A stretch of 64,000 nucleotides of DNA from the NCBI GenBank assembly GCA_023053545.1, contig JAKZAN010000068.1, positions 62,001 through 126,000 of the forward strand, written 5' to 3'. Each line of letters begins with the position of its first letter. Within the stretch, counting starts at the first letter, position 1. This DNA comes from Lepidurus packardi. Taxonomy: Eukaryota > Arthropoda > Branchiopoda > Notostraca > Triopsidae. The position numbers were made by a program, and so were the translations under genes. A model generated the notes under the pieces. That model saw only the letters and a program-made list of their open reading frames with translations. It had not been told where the DNA came from and made no database searches. Shown one piece after another: positions 27,601-42,400 of this stretch.

Positions 27601-29320
27601 GACTGAATTAATTCCTTACGTACTGAAATAATTCCTTACGGACTGAATTAATTCCTTACGGACTGAATTAATTCCTTACGGACTGAATTAATTCCTTAAT
27701 TAATTCCTTACGGACTGAATTAATTTCATACGGACTGAATTAATTCCTTACGTACTGAACTTATTCCTTACGGACTTTATTAAGTCCTTACGGACTGAAT
27801 TAATACCTTACGGACTGAATTAAATCCTTACGTACTGAAATAATTCCTTACGGACTGAATTAATTCCTTACGGACTGAATTAATTCCTTACGGACTGAAT
27901 TAATTCCTTAATTAATTCCTTACGGACTGAATTAATTCATTACGGACTTAATTAATCCAATACGGACTGAATTAATTCATTACGGACTTAATTAATCCAA
28001 TACGGACTGAATTATTTCCTTACGTACTGAAGTTATTCCTTACGGACTGAATTAATTCCTTACGTACTGAAACAATTCCTTACGGACTGAATTAATTCCT
28101 TACGGACTGAATTAATTCCTTACGGACTGAATTAATTCCTTACGGACTGAATTAATTCCTTACGGACTGAATTAATTCCTTACGGACTGAATTAATTCCT
28201 TACGGACTGAATTAATTCCTTACGGACTGAATTAATTCCTTACGGACTGAATTAATTCCTTACGGACTGAATTAATTCCTTACTGACTGAATTAATTCCT
28301 TACGGACTGAATTAATTCCTTACGGACTGAATTAATTCCTTACTGACTGAATTAATTCCTTACGGACTTAATTAATTCCTTACGTACTTTATTAATTCCT
28401 TACGGTCTGAATTAATTCCGTACGGATTTTATTAAATCCTTACGGACTGAATTAATTCCGTACGGATTTTATTAATTCCTTACGGACTTAATAAATTCCT
28501 TACGAACTGAATTAATTCCGTACGGATTTTATTAATTCCTTACGGACTGAATTAATTCATTACGGGCTGAATTAATTCCTTACTGACTGAATTAATTCAT
28601 TACGGACTGAATTAATTCCTTACGGACTGAATTAATTCCTTAATTAATTCCTTACGGACTGAATTAATTTCATACGGACTGAATTAATTCATTACGGACT
28701 TAATTAATCGATTACGGACTGAATTAATTCCTTACGTACTGAACTTATTCCTTACGGACTGAATTAATTCCTTACGGACTGAATTAATACCTTACGGACT
28801 GAATTAAATCCTTACGGACTGAATTAATTCCTTACGGACTGAATTAATTCCTTACGGACTTAATTAATTCCTTACGTACTTAATTAATTCCTTACGGTCT
28901 GAATTAATTCCGTACGGATTTTATTAATTCCTCACGGACTGAATTAATTCCCTACGGATTTTATTAATTCCTTACGTACTTAATTAATTCCTTACGGTCT
29001 GAATTAATTCCGTACGGATTTTATTAATTCCTTACGGATTGAATTAATTCCTTAATTAATTCCTTACGGACTGAATTAATTTCATACGGACTGAATTAAT
29101 TCATTACGGACTTAAATAATCGATTACGGACTGAATTAATTCCTTACGTACTGAACTTATTCCTTACGGACTGAATTAATTCCTTACGGACTGAATTAAT
29201 TATTTACGGACTGAATTAATTCCTTACGGACTGAATTAATACCTTACGGACTGAATTAAATCCTTACGGACTGAATTAATTCCTTACGGACTTAATTAAT
29301 TCCTTACGGACTGAATTAAT
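24606..29320 (+). repeat. Segmental duplication inside the array, copy 2 (4.7 kb)
   Basis: Partner of 16622-21444. It keeps the short monomer at 27122 that copy 1 has lost, but lacks the TCCTCACGG stretch near 26,460 and about 80 bp near 28,850. It carries private changes, including TTAGGGTCTG near 25523 and TTACGCACTT near 26487. Private differences on both sides argue that the copies are real and not an assembly collapse or read duplication. The match ends at about 29,320, where this copy turns to TTCATTACGG monomers. Confidence 0.88.
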
Positions 29321-31820
29321 TCATTACGGACTGAATTAATTCCTTACTGACTGAATTAATTCATTACGGACTGAATTAATTCCTTACGGACTGAATTAAT
29401 TCCTTAATTAATTCCTTACGGACTGAATTAATTTCATACGGACTGAATTAATTCATTACGGACTTAATTAATCGATTACGGACTGAATTAATTCCTTACG
29501 TACTGAACTTATTCCTTTCGGACTGAATTAATTCCTTACGGACTGAATTAATACCTTACGGACTGAATTAAATCCTTACGGACTGAATTAATTCCTTACG
29601 GACTGAATTAATTCCTTACGGACTGAATTAATTCCTTACTGACTGAATTAATTCCTTACGGACTGAATTAATTCCTTACGGACTGAATTAATTCCTTACG
29701 GACTGAATTAATTCCTTACGGACTTAATTAATTCCTTACGTACTTAATTAATTCCTTACGGTCTGAATTAATTCCGTACGGATTTTATTACTTCCTCACG
29801 GACTGAATTAATTCCCTACGGATTTTATTAATTCCTTACGTACTTAATTAATTCCTTACGGTCTGAATTAATTCCGTACGGATTTTATTAATTCCTTACG
29901 GACTGAATTAATTCCTTAATTAATTCCTTACGGACTGAATTAATTTCATACGGACTGAATTAATTCATTACGGACTTAAATAATCGATTACGGACTGAAT
30001 TAATTCCTTACGTACTGAACTTATTCCTTACGGACTGAATTAATTCCTTACGGACTGAATTAATTCCTTACGTACTTAATTAATTCCTTACGGTCTGAAT
30101 TAATTCCGTTCGGATTTTATTAATTCCTTACGGACTGAATTTATTCATTACGGACTTAATTAATCCATTACGGATTGAATTATTTCTTTACGTACTGAAG
30201 TTATTCCTTACGGACTGAATTAATTACTTACGGACTGAATTATTTCCTTACGTACTGAACTTATTCCTTACGGACTGAATTAATACCTTACGGACTGAAT
30301 TAAATCCTTACGGACTGAATTAATTCCTTACTGACTGAATTAATTCCTTACGGATTGAGTTAATTCCTTACGGACTGAATTAATTCCTTACGGACTGAAT
30401 TAATTCCTTACGGACTGAATTAATTCCTTACGGACTTAATTAATTCCTTACGTACTTTATTAATTCCTTACGGTCTGAATTAATTCTGTACGGATTTTAT
30501 TAATTCCTTACGGACTGAATCAATTCCGTACAGATTTTATTAATTCCTTACGGACTGAATAAATTCCTTACGAACTGAATGAATTCCGTACGGATTTTAT
30601 TAATTCCTTACGGACTGAATTAATTCATTACGGACTGAATTAATTCCTTACGGACTGAATTAATTCCTTACGGACTGAATTAATTCCTTAATTAATTCCT
30701 TACGGACTGAATTAATTTCATACGGACTGAATTAATTCATTACGGTCTTAATTAATCGATTACGGACTGAATTAATTCCTTACGTACTGAACTTATTCCT
30801 TACGGACTGAATTAATTCCTTACGGACTGAATTAATACCTTACGGACTGAATTAAATCCTTACGGACTGAATTAATTCCTTACGGACTGAATTAATTCCT
30901 TACGGACTGAATTAATTCCTTACTGACTGAATTAATTCCTTACGGACTGAATTAATTCCTTACGGACTGAATTAATTCCTTACGGACTGAATTAATTCCT
31001 TACGGACTGAATTAATTCCTTACGGACTTAATTAATTCCTTACTGTCTGAATTAATTCCGTACGGATTTTATTAATTCCTTACGGACTGAATTAATTCAT
31101 TACGGACTTAATTAATCCAATACGGACTGAATTATTTCCTTACGTACTGAAGTTATTCCTTACGGACTGAATTAATTCCTTACGTACTGAAATAATTCCT
31201 TACGGACTGAATTAATTCCTTACGGACTGAATTAATTCCTTACGGACTGAATTAATTCCTTAATTAATTCCTTACGGACTGAATTAATTTCATACGGACT
31301 GAATTAATTCATTACGGACTTAATTAATCGATTACGGACTGAATTAATTCCTTACGTACTGAACTTATTCCTTACGGACTGAATTAATTCCTTACGGACT
31401 GAATTAATACCTTACGGACTGAATTAATTCCTTACGGACTGAATTAATTCCTTACGGACTTAATTAATTCCTTACGTACTTAATTAATTCCTTACGGTCT
31501 GAATTAATTCCGTACGGATTTTATTAATTCCTCACGGACTGAATTAATTCCGTACGGATTTTATTAATTCCTTACGTACTTAATTAATTCCTTACGGTCT
31601 GAATTAATTCCGTACGGATTTTATTAATTCCTTACGGACTGAATTTATTCATTACGGACTTAATTAATCCATTACGGATTGAATTATTTCTTTACGTACT
31701 GAAGTTATTCCTTACGGACTGAATTAATTACTTACGGACTGAATTATTTCCTTACGTACTGAACTTATTCCTTACGGACTGAATTAATTCCTTACGGACT
31801 GAATTAATTCCTTACGGACT

Positions 31821-32020
31821 TAATTAATTCCTTACGTACTTTATTAATTCCTTACGGACTGAATTAATTCCGTACGGACTGAATTAATTCCTTACGGACT
31901 GAATTAATTCCTTACGGACTTAATTAATTCCTTACGTACTTTATTAATTCCTTACGGACTGAATTAATTCCGTACGGACTGAATTAATTCCTTACGGACT
32001 GAATTAATTCCTTACGGACT
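31821..32020 (+). repeat. 100-bp (5-monomer) local duplication
   Basis: The run GACTTAATTAATTCC, TTACGTACTTTATT, canonical, then TTCCGTACGGACTGAA is present at 31821-31920 and again at 31921-32020. A third related start at 32041 continues with the GGTCTGAATTAG block. CCGTACGGACTGAA is unusual: it has the T5 to G change without the other three changes normally linked to it, which suggests conversion or exchange between monomer types. A related copy occurs at about 33,469-33,560 as part of the 1,548-bp duplication. Confidence 0.82.
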
Positions 32021-35010
32021 GAATTAATTCCTTACGGACTTAATTAATTCCTTACGTACTTTATTAATTCCTTACGGTCTGAATTAGTTCCGTACGGATT
32101 TTATTAATTCCTTACGGACTGAATCAATTCCGTACAGATTTTATTAATTCCTTACGGACTGAATAAATTCCTTACGAACTGAATTAATTCCGTACGGATT
32201 TTATTAATTCCTTACGGACTTAATTAATTCCTTACGGTCTGAATTAATTCCGTACGGATTTTATTAATTCCTTACGGACTGAATTAATTCATTACGGACT
32301 TAATTAATCCAATACGGACTGAATTATTTCCTTACGTACTGAAGTTATTCCTTACGGACTGAATTAATTCCTTACGTACTGAAATAATTCCTTACGGACT
32401 GAATTAATTCCTTACGGACTGAATTAATTCCTTACGGACTGAATTAATTCCTTAATTAATTCCTTACGGACTGAATTAATTTCATACGGACTGAATTAAT
32501 TCATTACGGACTTAATTAATCGATTACGGACTGAATTAATTCCTTACGTACTGAACTTATTCCTTACGGACTGAATTAATTCCTTACGGACTGAATTAAT
32601 ACCTTACGGACTGAATTAAATCCTTACGGACTGAATTAATTCCTTACGGACTGAATTAATTCCTTACGGACTGAATTAATTCCTTACGGACTGAATTAAT
32701 TCCTTAATTAATTCCTTACGGACTGAATTAATTTCATACGGACTGAATTAATTCATTACGGACTTAATTAATCGATTACGGACTGAATTAATTCATTACG
32801 GACTGAATTAATTCCTTACTGACTGAATTAATTCATTACGGACTGAATTAATTCCTTACGGACTGAATTAATTCCTTAATTAATTCCTTACGGACTGAAT
32901 TAATTTCATACGGACTGAATTAATTCATTACGGACTTAATTAATCGATTACGGACTGAATTAATTCCTTACGTACTGAACTTATTTCTTACGGACTGAAT
33001 TAATTCCTTACGGACTGAATTAATACCTTACGGACTGAATTAAATCCTTACGGACTGAATTAATTCCTTACGGACTGAATTAATTCCTTACGGACTGAAT
33101 TAATTCCTTACTGACTGAATTAATTCCTTACGGACTGAATTAATTCCTTACGGACTGAATTAATTCCTTACGGACTGAATTAATTCCTTACGGACTTAAT
33201 TAATTCCTTACGTACTTAATTAATTCCTTACGGTCTGAATTAATTCCGTACGGATTTTATTAATTCCTTACGGACTGAATTAATTCCTTAATTAATTCCT
33301 TACGGACTGAATTAATTTCATACGGACTGAATTAATTCATTACGGACTTAAATAATCGATTACGGACTGAATTAATTCCTTACGTACTGAACTTATTCCT
33401 TACGGACTGAATTAATTCCTTACGGACTGAATTAATTCCTTACGGACTGAATTAATTCCTTACGGACTTAATTAATTCCTTACGGACTTTATTAATTCCT
33501 TACGGACTGAATTAATTCCGTACGGACTGAATTAATTCCTTACGGACTGAATTAATTCCTTACGGACTGAATTAATTCCTTACGGACTTAATTAATTCCT
33601 TACGTACTTTATTAATTCCTTACGGTCTGAATTAGTTCCGTACGGATTTTATTAATTCCTTACGGACTGAATCAATTCCGTACAGATTTTATTAATTCCT
33701 TACGGACTGAATAATTCCTTACGAACTGAATTAATTCCGTACGGATTTTATTAATTCCTTACGGACTTAATTAATTCCTTACGGTCTGAATTAATTCCGT
33801 ACGGATTTTATTAATTCCTTACGGACTGAATTAATTCATTACGGACTTAATTAATCCAATACGGACTGAATTATTTCCTTACGTACTGAAGTTATTCCTT
33901 ACGGACTGAATTAATTCCTTACGTACTGAAATAATTCCTTACGGACTGAATTAATTCCTTACGGACTGAATTAATTCCTTACGGACTGAATTAATTCCTT
34001 AATTAATTCCTTACGGACTGAATTAATTTCATACGGACTGAATTAATTCATTACGGACTTAATTAATCGATTACGGACTGAATTAATTCCTTACGTACTG
34101 AACTTATTCCTTACGGACTGAATTAATTCCTTACGGACTGAATTAATACCTTACGGACTGAATTAAATCCTTACGGACTGAATTAATTTCTTACGGACTG
34201 AATTAATTCCTTACGGACTGAATTAATTCCTTACGGACTGAATTAATTCCTTAATTAATTCCTTACGGACTGAATTAATTTCATACGGACTGAATTAATT
34301 CATTACGGACTTAATTAATCGATTACGGACTGAATTAATTCATTACGGACTGAATTAATTCCTTACTGACTGAATTAATTCATTACGGACTGAATTAATT
34401 CCTTACGGACTGAATTAATTCCTTAATTAATTCCTTACGGACTGAATTAATTTCATACGGACTGAATTAATTCATTACGGACTTAATTAATCGATTACGG
34501 ACTGAATTAATTCCTTACGTACTGAACTTATTTCTTACGGACTGAATTAATTCCTTACGGACTGAATTAATACCTTACGGACTGAATTAAATCCTTACGG
34601 ACTGAATTAATTCCTTACGGACTGAATTAATTCCTTACGGACTGAATTAATTCCTTACTGACTGAATTAATTCCTTACGGACTGAATTAATTCCTTACGG
34701 ACTGAATTAATTCCTTACGGACTGAATTAATTCCTTACGGACTTAATTAATTCCTTACGTACTTAATTAATTCCTTACGGTCTGAATTAATTCCGTACGG
34801 ATTTTATTAATTCCTTACGGACTGAATTAATTCCTTAATTAATTCCTTACGGACTGAATTAATTTCATACGGACTGAATTAATTCATTACGGACTTAAAT
34901 AATCGATTACGGACTGAATTAATTCCTTACGTACTGAACTTATTCCTTACGGACTGAATTAATTCCTTACGGACTGAATTAATTCCTTACGGACTGAATT
35001 AATTCCTTAC
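31921..35010 (+). repeat. 1,548-bp tandem duplication
   Basis: Copy 1 is about 31921-33468 and copy 2 about 33469-35010. Marker intervals 252, 172 and 412 repeat in both (32450, 32702, 32874, 33286; 33997, 34249, 34421, 34833). Both include an unusual short stretch with TTCATTACGG, TTACTGAC, TTCATTACGG before a short monomer, and GAACTTATTTCTTACGG (about 32980 and 34529). After a one-base loss in copy 2 near 33713 the offset becomes 1,547 bp. The match ends at about 35,010. Confidence 0.88.
33713..33713 (+). other. One-base register shift (-1)
   Basis: GACTGAATAATTCCTTACGAACTG lacks one A compared with GAATAAATTCC in the parallel copy near 32,160. It makes the marker interval 711 bp and changes the offset of the 1,548-bp duplication to 1,547 bp, so it arose after that duplication. 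Confidence 0.88.
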
Positions 35011-38000
35011 GGACTGAATTAATACCTTACGGACTGAATTAAATCCTTACGGACTGAATTAATTCCTTACGGACTGAATTAATTCCTTACGGATTGAATT
35101 AATTCCTTACGGACTGAATTAATTCCTTACGGACTGAATTAATTCCTTACGGACTGAATTAATTCCTTACGGACTGAATTAATTCCTTACGGACTGAATT
35201 AATTCCTTACGGACTGAATTAATTCCTTACTGACTGAATTAATTCCTTACGGACTGATTTAATTCCTTACGGACTGAATTAATTCCTTACTGACTGAATT
35301 AATTCCTTACGGACTTAATTAATTCCTTACGTACTTTATTAATTCCTTACGTACTTTATTAATTCCTTACGGTCTGAATTAATTCCGTACGGATTTTATT
35401 AAATCCTTACGGACTGAATTAATTACGTACGGATTTTATTAATTCCTTACGGACTTAATAAATTCCTTACGAACTGAATTAATTCCGTACGGATTTTATT
35501 AATTCCTTACGGAATGAATTAATTCATTACGGACTGAATTAATTCCTTACTGACTGAATTAATTCATTACGGACTGAATTAATTCCTTACGGACTGAATT
35601 AATTCCTTAATTAATTCCTTACGGACTGAATTAATTTCATACGGACTGAATTAATTCATTACGGACTGAATTGATTCCTTACGGACTGAATTAATTCCTT
35701 ACGGACTGAATTAATTCCTTAATTAATTCCTTACGGACTGAATTAATTTCATTCGGACTGACTTAATTCATTACGGACTTAATTAATCGATTACGGACTG
35801 AATTAATTCCTTACGTACTGAACTTATTCCTTACGGACTGAATTAATTCCTTACGGACTGAATTAATACCTTACGGACTGAATTAAATCCTTACGGACTG
35901 AATTAATTCCTTACGGACTGAATTAATTCCTTACGGACTGAATTAATTCCTTACTGACTGAATTAATTCCTTACGGACTGAATTAATTCCTTACGGACTG
36001 AATTAATTCCTTACGGACTGAATTAATTCCTTACGGACTGAATTAATTCCTTACGGACTTAATTAATTCCTTACGGTCTGAATTAATTCCGTACGGATTT
36101 TATTAATTCCTTACGGACTGAATTAATTCATTACGTACTTAATTAATCCAATACGGACTGAATTATTTCCTTACGTACTGAAGTTATTCCTTACGGACTG
36201 AATTAATTCCTTACGTACTGAAATAATTCCTTACGGACTGAATTAATTCCTTACGGACTGAATTAATTCCTTACGGACTGAATTAATTCCTTAATTAATT
36301 CCTTACGGACTGAATTAATTTCATACGGACTGAATTAATTCATTACGGACTTAATTAATCGATTACGGACTGAATTAATTCCTTACGTACTGAACTTATT
36401 CCTTACGGACTGAATTAATTCCTTACGGACTGAATTAATACCTTACGGACTGAATTAATTCCTTACGGACTGAATTAATTCCTTACGGACTTAATTAATT
36501 CCTTACGTACTTAATTAATTCCTTACGGTCTGAATTAATTCCGTACGGATTTTATTAATTCCTCACGGACTGAATTAATTCCGTACGGATTTTATTAATT
36601 CCTTACGTACTTAATTAATTCCTTACGGTCTGAATTAATTCCGTACGGATTTTATTAATTCCTTACGGACTGAATTTATTCATTACGGACTTAATTAATC
36701 CATTACGGATTGAATTATTTCTTTACGTAATGAAGTTATTCCTTACGGACTGAATTAATTACTTACGGACTGAATTGTTTCCTTACGTACTGAACTTATT
36801 CCTTACGGACTGAATTAATTCCTTACGGACTGAATTAATTCCTTACGGACTGAATTAATTCCTTACGGACTGAATTAATACCTTACGGACTGAATTAAAT
36901 CCTTACGGACTGAATTAATTCCTTACGGACTGAATTAATTCCTTACGGACTGAATTAATTCCTTACTGACTGAATTAATTCCTTACTGACTGAATTAATT
37001 CCTTACGGACTGAATTAATTCCTTACGGACTGAATTAATTCCTTACGGACTGAATTAATTCCTTACGGACTGAATTAATTCCTTACGGACTTAATTAATT
37101 CCTTACGTACTTTATTAATTCCTTACGGTCTGAATTAGTTCCGTACGGATTTTATTAATTCCTTACGGACTGAATCAATTCCGTACAGATTTTATTAATT
37201 CCTTACGGACTGAATAAATTCCTTACGAACTGAATTAATTCCGTACGGATTTTATTAATTCCTTACGGACTGAATTAATTCATTACGGACTGAATTAATT
37301 CCTTACGGACTGAATTAATTCCTTACGGACTGAATTAATTCCTTAATTAATTCCTTACGGACTGAATTAATTTCATACGGACTGAATTAATTCATTACGG
37401 ACTTAATTAATCGATTACGGACTGAATTAATTCCTTACGTACTGAACTTATTCCTTACGGACTGAATTAATTCCTTACGGACTGAATTAATACCTTACGG
37501 ACTGAATTAAATCCTTACGGACTGAATTAATTGCTTACGGACTGAATTAATTCCTTACGGACTGAATTAATTCCTGACTGACTGAATTAATTCCTTACGG
37601 ACTGAATTAATTCCTTACGGACTGAATTAATTCCTTACGGACTGAATTAATTCCTTACGGACTGAATTAATTCCTTACGGACTTAATTAATTCCTTACGG
37701 TCTGAATTAATTCCGTACGGATTTTATTAATTCCTTACGGACTGAATTAATTCATTACGGACTTAATTAATCCAATACGGACTGAATTATTTCCTTACGT
37801 ACCGAAGTTATTCCTTACGGACTGAATTAATTCCTTACGTACTGAAATAATTCCTTACGGACTGAATTAATTCCTTACGGACTGAATTAATTCCTTACGG
37901 ACTGAATTAATTCCTTAATTAATTCCTTACGGACTGAATTAATTTCATACGGACTGAATTAATTCATTACGGACTTAATTAATCGATTACGGACTGAATT

Positions 38001-38104
38001 AATACCTTACGGACTGAATTAAATCCTTACGGACTGAATTAATTCCTTACGGACTGAATTAATTCCTTACGGACTGAATTAATTCCTTACGGACTGAATT
38101 AATT

Positions 38105-39460
38105 CCTTAATTAATTCCTTACGGACTGAATTAATTTCATACGGACTGAATTAATTCATTACGGACTTAATTAATCGATTACGGACTGAATTAATTCATT
38201 ACGGACTGAATTAATTCCTTACTGACTGAATTAATTCATTACGGACTGAATTAATTCCTTACGGACTGAATTAATTCCTTAATTAATTCCTTACGGACTG
38301 AATTAATTTCATACGGACTGAATTAATTCATTACGGACTTAATTAATCGATTACGGACTGAATTAATTCCTTACGTACTGAACTTATTTCTTACGGACTG
38401 AATTAATTCCTTACGGACTGAATTAATACCTTACGGACTGAATTAAATCCTTACGGACTGAATTAATTCCTTACGGACTGAATTAATTCCTTACGGACTG
38501 AATTAATTCCTTACTGACTGAATTAATTCCTTACGGACTGAATTAATTCCTTACGGACTGAATTAATTCCTTACGGACTGAATTAATTCCTTACGGACTT
38601 AATTAATTCCTTACGTACTTAATTAATTCCTTACGGTCTGAATTAATTCCGTACGGATTTTATTAATTCCTTACGGACTGAATTAATTCCTTAATTAATT
38701 CCTTACGGACTGAATTAATTTCATACGGACTGAATTAATTCATTACGGACTTAAATAATCGATTACGGACTGAATTAATTCCTTACGTACTGAACTTATT
38801 CCTTACGGACTGAATTAATTCCTTACGGACTGAATTAATTCCTTACGGACTGAATTAATTCCTTACGGACTGAATTAATACCTTACGGACTGAATTAAAT
38901 CCTTACGGACTGAATTAATTCCTTACGGACTGAATTAATTCCTTACGGATTGAATTAATTCCTTACGGACTGAATTAATTCCTTACGGACTGAATTAATT
39001 CCTTACGGACTGAATTAATTCCTTACGGACTGAATTAATTCCTTACGGACTGAATTAATTCCTTACGGACTGAATTAATTCCTTACTGACTGAATTAATT
39101 CCTTACGGACTGAATTAATTCCTTACGGACTGAATTAATTCCTTACTGACTGAATTAATTCCTTACGGACTTAATTAATTCCTTACGTACTTTATTAATT
39201 CCTTACGTACTTTATTAATTCCTTACGGTCTGAATTAATTCCGTACGGATTTTATTAAATCCTTACGGACTGAATTAATTACGTACGGATTTTATTAATT
39301 CCTTACGGACTTAATAAATTCCTTACGAACTGAATTAATTCCGTACGGATTTTATTAATTCCTTACGGAATGAATTAATTCATTACGGACTGAATTAATT
39401 CCTTACTGACTGAATTAATTCATTACGGACTGAATTAATTCCTTACGGACTGAATTAATT
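38105..39460 (+). repeat. Third copy of the 172-412-772 marker module
   Basis: The marker intervals 172, 412 and 772 bp at 38105, 38277, 38689 and 39461 repeat those at 34249, 34421, 34833 and 35605, an offset of 3,856 bp. The shared rare variants include GAACTTATTTCTTACGG (38388 and 34529), GGATTGAATTAATTCC (38946 and 35090), two GTACTTTATT monomers in a row, and TTACGGAATGAA just before the end. The preceding interval is 192 bp here and 252 bp at 33997, a loss of exactly three monomers. Confidence 0.85.
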
Positions 39461-42400
39461 CCTTAATTAATTCCTTACGGACTGAATTAATTTCATACGG
39501 ACTGAATTAATTCATTACGGACTTAATTAATCGATTACGGACTGAATTAATACCTTACGTACTGAACTTATTCCTTACGGACTGAATTAATTCCTTACGG
39601 ACTGAATTAATACCTTACGGACTGAATTAAATCCTTACGGACTGAATTAATTCCTTACGGACTGAATTAATTCCTTACGGACTGAATTAATTCCTTACTG
39701 ACTGAATTAATTCCTTACGGACTGAATTAATTCCTTACGGACTGAATTAATTCCTTACGGACTGAATTAATTCCTTACGGACTTAATTAATTCCTTACAT
39801 ACTTAATTAATTCCTTACGGTCTGAATTAATTCCGTACGGATTTTATTAATTCCTCACGGACTGAATTAATTCCGTACGGATTTTATTAATTCCTTACGT
39901 ACTTAATTAATTCCTTACGGTCTGAATTAATTCCGTACGGATTTTATTAATTCCTTACGGACTGAATTTATTCATTACGGACTTAATTAATCCATTACGG
40001 ATTGAATTATTTCTTTACGTACTGAAGTTATTCCTTACGGACTGAATTAATTACTTACGGACTGAATTAATTCCTTACGGACTGAATTAATTCCTTACGG
40101 ACTGAATTAATACCTTACGGACTGAATTAAATCCTTACGGACTGAATTAATTAATTACGGACTGAATTAATTCCTTACGGACTGAATTAATTCCTTACTG
40201 ACTGAATTAATTCCTTACTGACTGAATTAATTCCTTACGGACTGAATTAATTCCTTACGGACTGAATTAATTCCTTACGGACTGAATTAATTCCTTACGG
40301 ACTGAATTAATTCCTTACGGACTTAATTAATTCCTTACGTACTTTATTAATTCCTTACGGTCTGAATTAATTCTGTACGGATTTTATTAATTCCTGACGG
40401 ACTGAATCAATTCCGTACAGATTTTATTAATTCCTTACGGACTGAATAAATTCCTTACGAACTGAATGAATTCCGTACGGATTTTATTAATTCCTTACGG
40501 ACTTAATAAATTCCTTACGAACTGAATTAATTCCGTACGGATTTTATTAATTCCTTACGGAATGAATTAATTCATTACGGACTGAATTAATTCCTTACTG
40601 ACTGAATTAATTCATTACGGACTGAATTAATTCCTTACGGACTGAATTAATTCCTTAATTAATTCCTTACGGACTGAATTAATTTCATACGGACTGAATT
40701 AATTCATTACGGACTTAATTAATCGATTACGGACTGAATTAATACCTTACGTACTGAACTTATTCCTTACGGACTGAATTAATTCCTTACGGACTGAATT
40801 AATACCTTACGGACTGAATTAAATCCTTACGGACTGAATTAATTCCTTACGGACTGAATTAATTCCTTACGGACTGAATTAATTCCTTACTGACTGAATT
40901 AATTCCTTACGGACTGAATTAATTCCTTACGGACTGAATTAATTCCTTACGGACTGAATTAATTCCTTACGGACTTAATTAATTCCTTACATACTTAATT
41001 AATTCCTTACGGTCTGAATTAATTCCGTACGGATTTTATTAATTCCTCACGGACTGAATTAATTCCGTACGGATTTTATTAATTCCTTACGTACTTAATT
41101 AATTCCTTACGGTCTGAATTAATTCCGTACGGATTTTATTAATTCCTTACGGACTGAATTAATTCCTTAATTAATTCCTTACGGACTGAATTAATTTCAT
41201 ACGGACTGAATTAATTCATTACGGACTTAAATAATCGATTACGGACTGAATTAATTCCTTACGTACTGAACTTATTCCTTACGGACTGAATTAATTCCTT
41301 ACGGACTGAATTAATTCCTTACGGACTGAATTAATTCCTTACGGACTGAATTAATACCTTACGGACTGAATTAAATCCTTACGGACTGAATTAATTCCTT
41401 ACGGACTGAATTAATTCCTTACGGATTGAATTAATTCCTTACGGACTGAATTAATTCCTTACGGACTGAATTAATTCCTTACGGACTGAATTAATTCCTT
41501 ACGGACTGAATTAATTCCTTACGGACTGAATTAATTCCTTACGGACTGAATTAATTCCTTACTGACTGAATTAATTCCTTACGGACTGAATTAATTCCTT
41601 ACGGACTGAATTAATTCCTTACTGACTGAATTAATTCCTTACGGACTTAATTAATTCCTTACGTACTTTATTAATTCCTTACGTACTTTATTAATTCCTT
41701 ACGGTCTGAATTAATTCCGTACGGATTTTATTAAATCCTTACGGACTGAATTAATTACGTACGGATTTTATTAATTCCTTACGGACTTAATAAATTCCTT
41801 ACGAACTGAATTAATTCCGTACGGATTTTATTAATTCCTTACGGAATGAATTAATTCATTACGGACTGAATTAATTCCTTACTGACTGAATTAATTCATT
41901 ACGGACTGAATTAATTCCTTACGGACTGAATTAATTCCTTAATTAATTCCTTACGGACTGAATTAATTTCATACGGACTGAATTAATTCATTACGGACTT
42001 AATTAATCGATTACGGACTGAATTAATACCTTACGTACTGAACTTATTCCTTACGGACTGAATTAATTCCTTACGGACTGAATTAATACCTTACGGACTG
42101 AATTAAATCCTTACGGACTGAATTAATTCCTTACGGACTGAATTAATTCCTTACGGACTGAATTAATTCCTTACTGACTGAATTAATTCCTTACGGACTG
42201 AATTAATTCCTTACGGACTGAATTAATTCCTTACGGACTGAATTAATTCCTTACGGACTTAATTAATTCCTTACATACTTAATTAATTCCTTACGGTCTG
42301 AATTAATTCCGTACGGATTTTATTAATTCCTCACGGACTGAATTAATTCCGTACGGATTTTATTAATTCCTTACGTACTTAATTAATTCCTTACGGTCTG

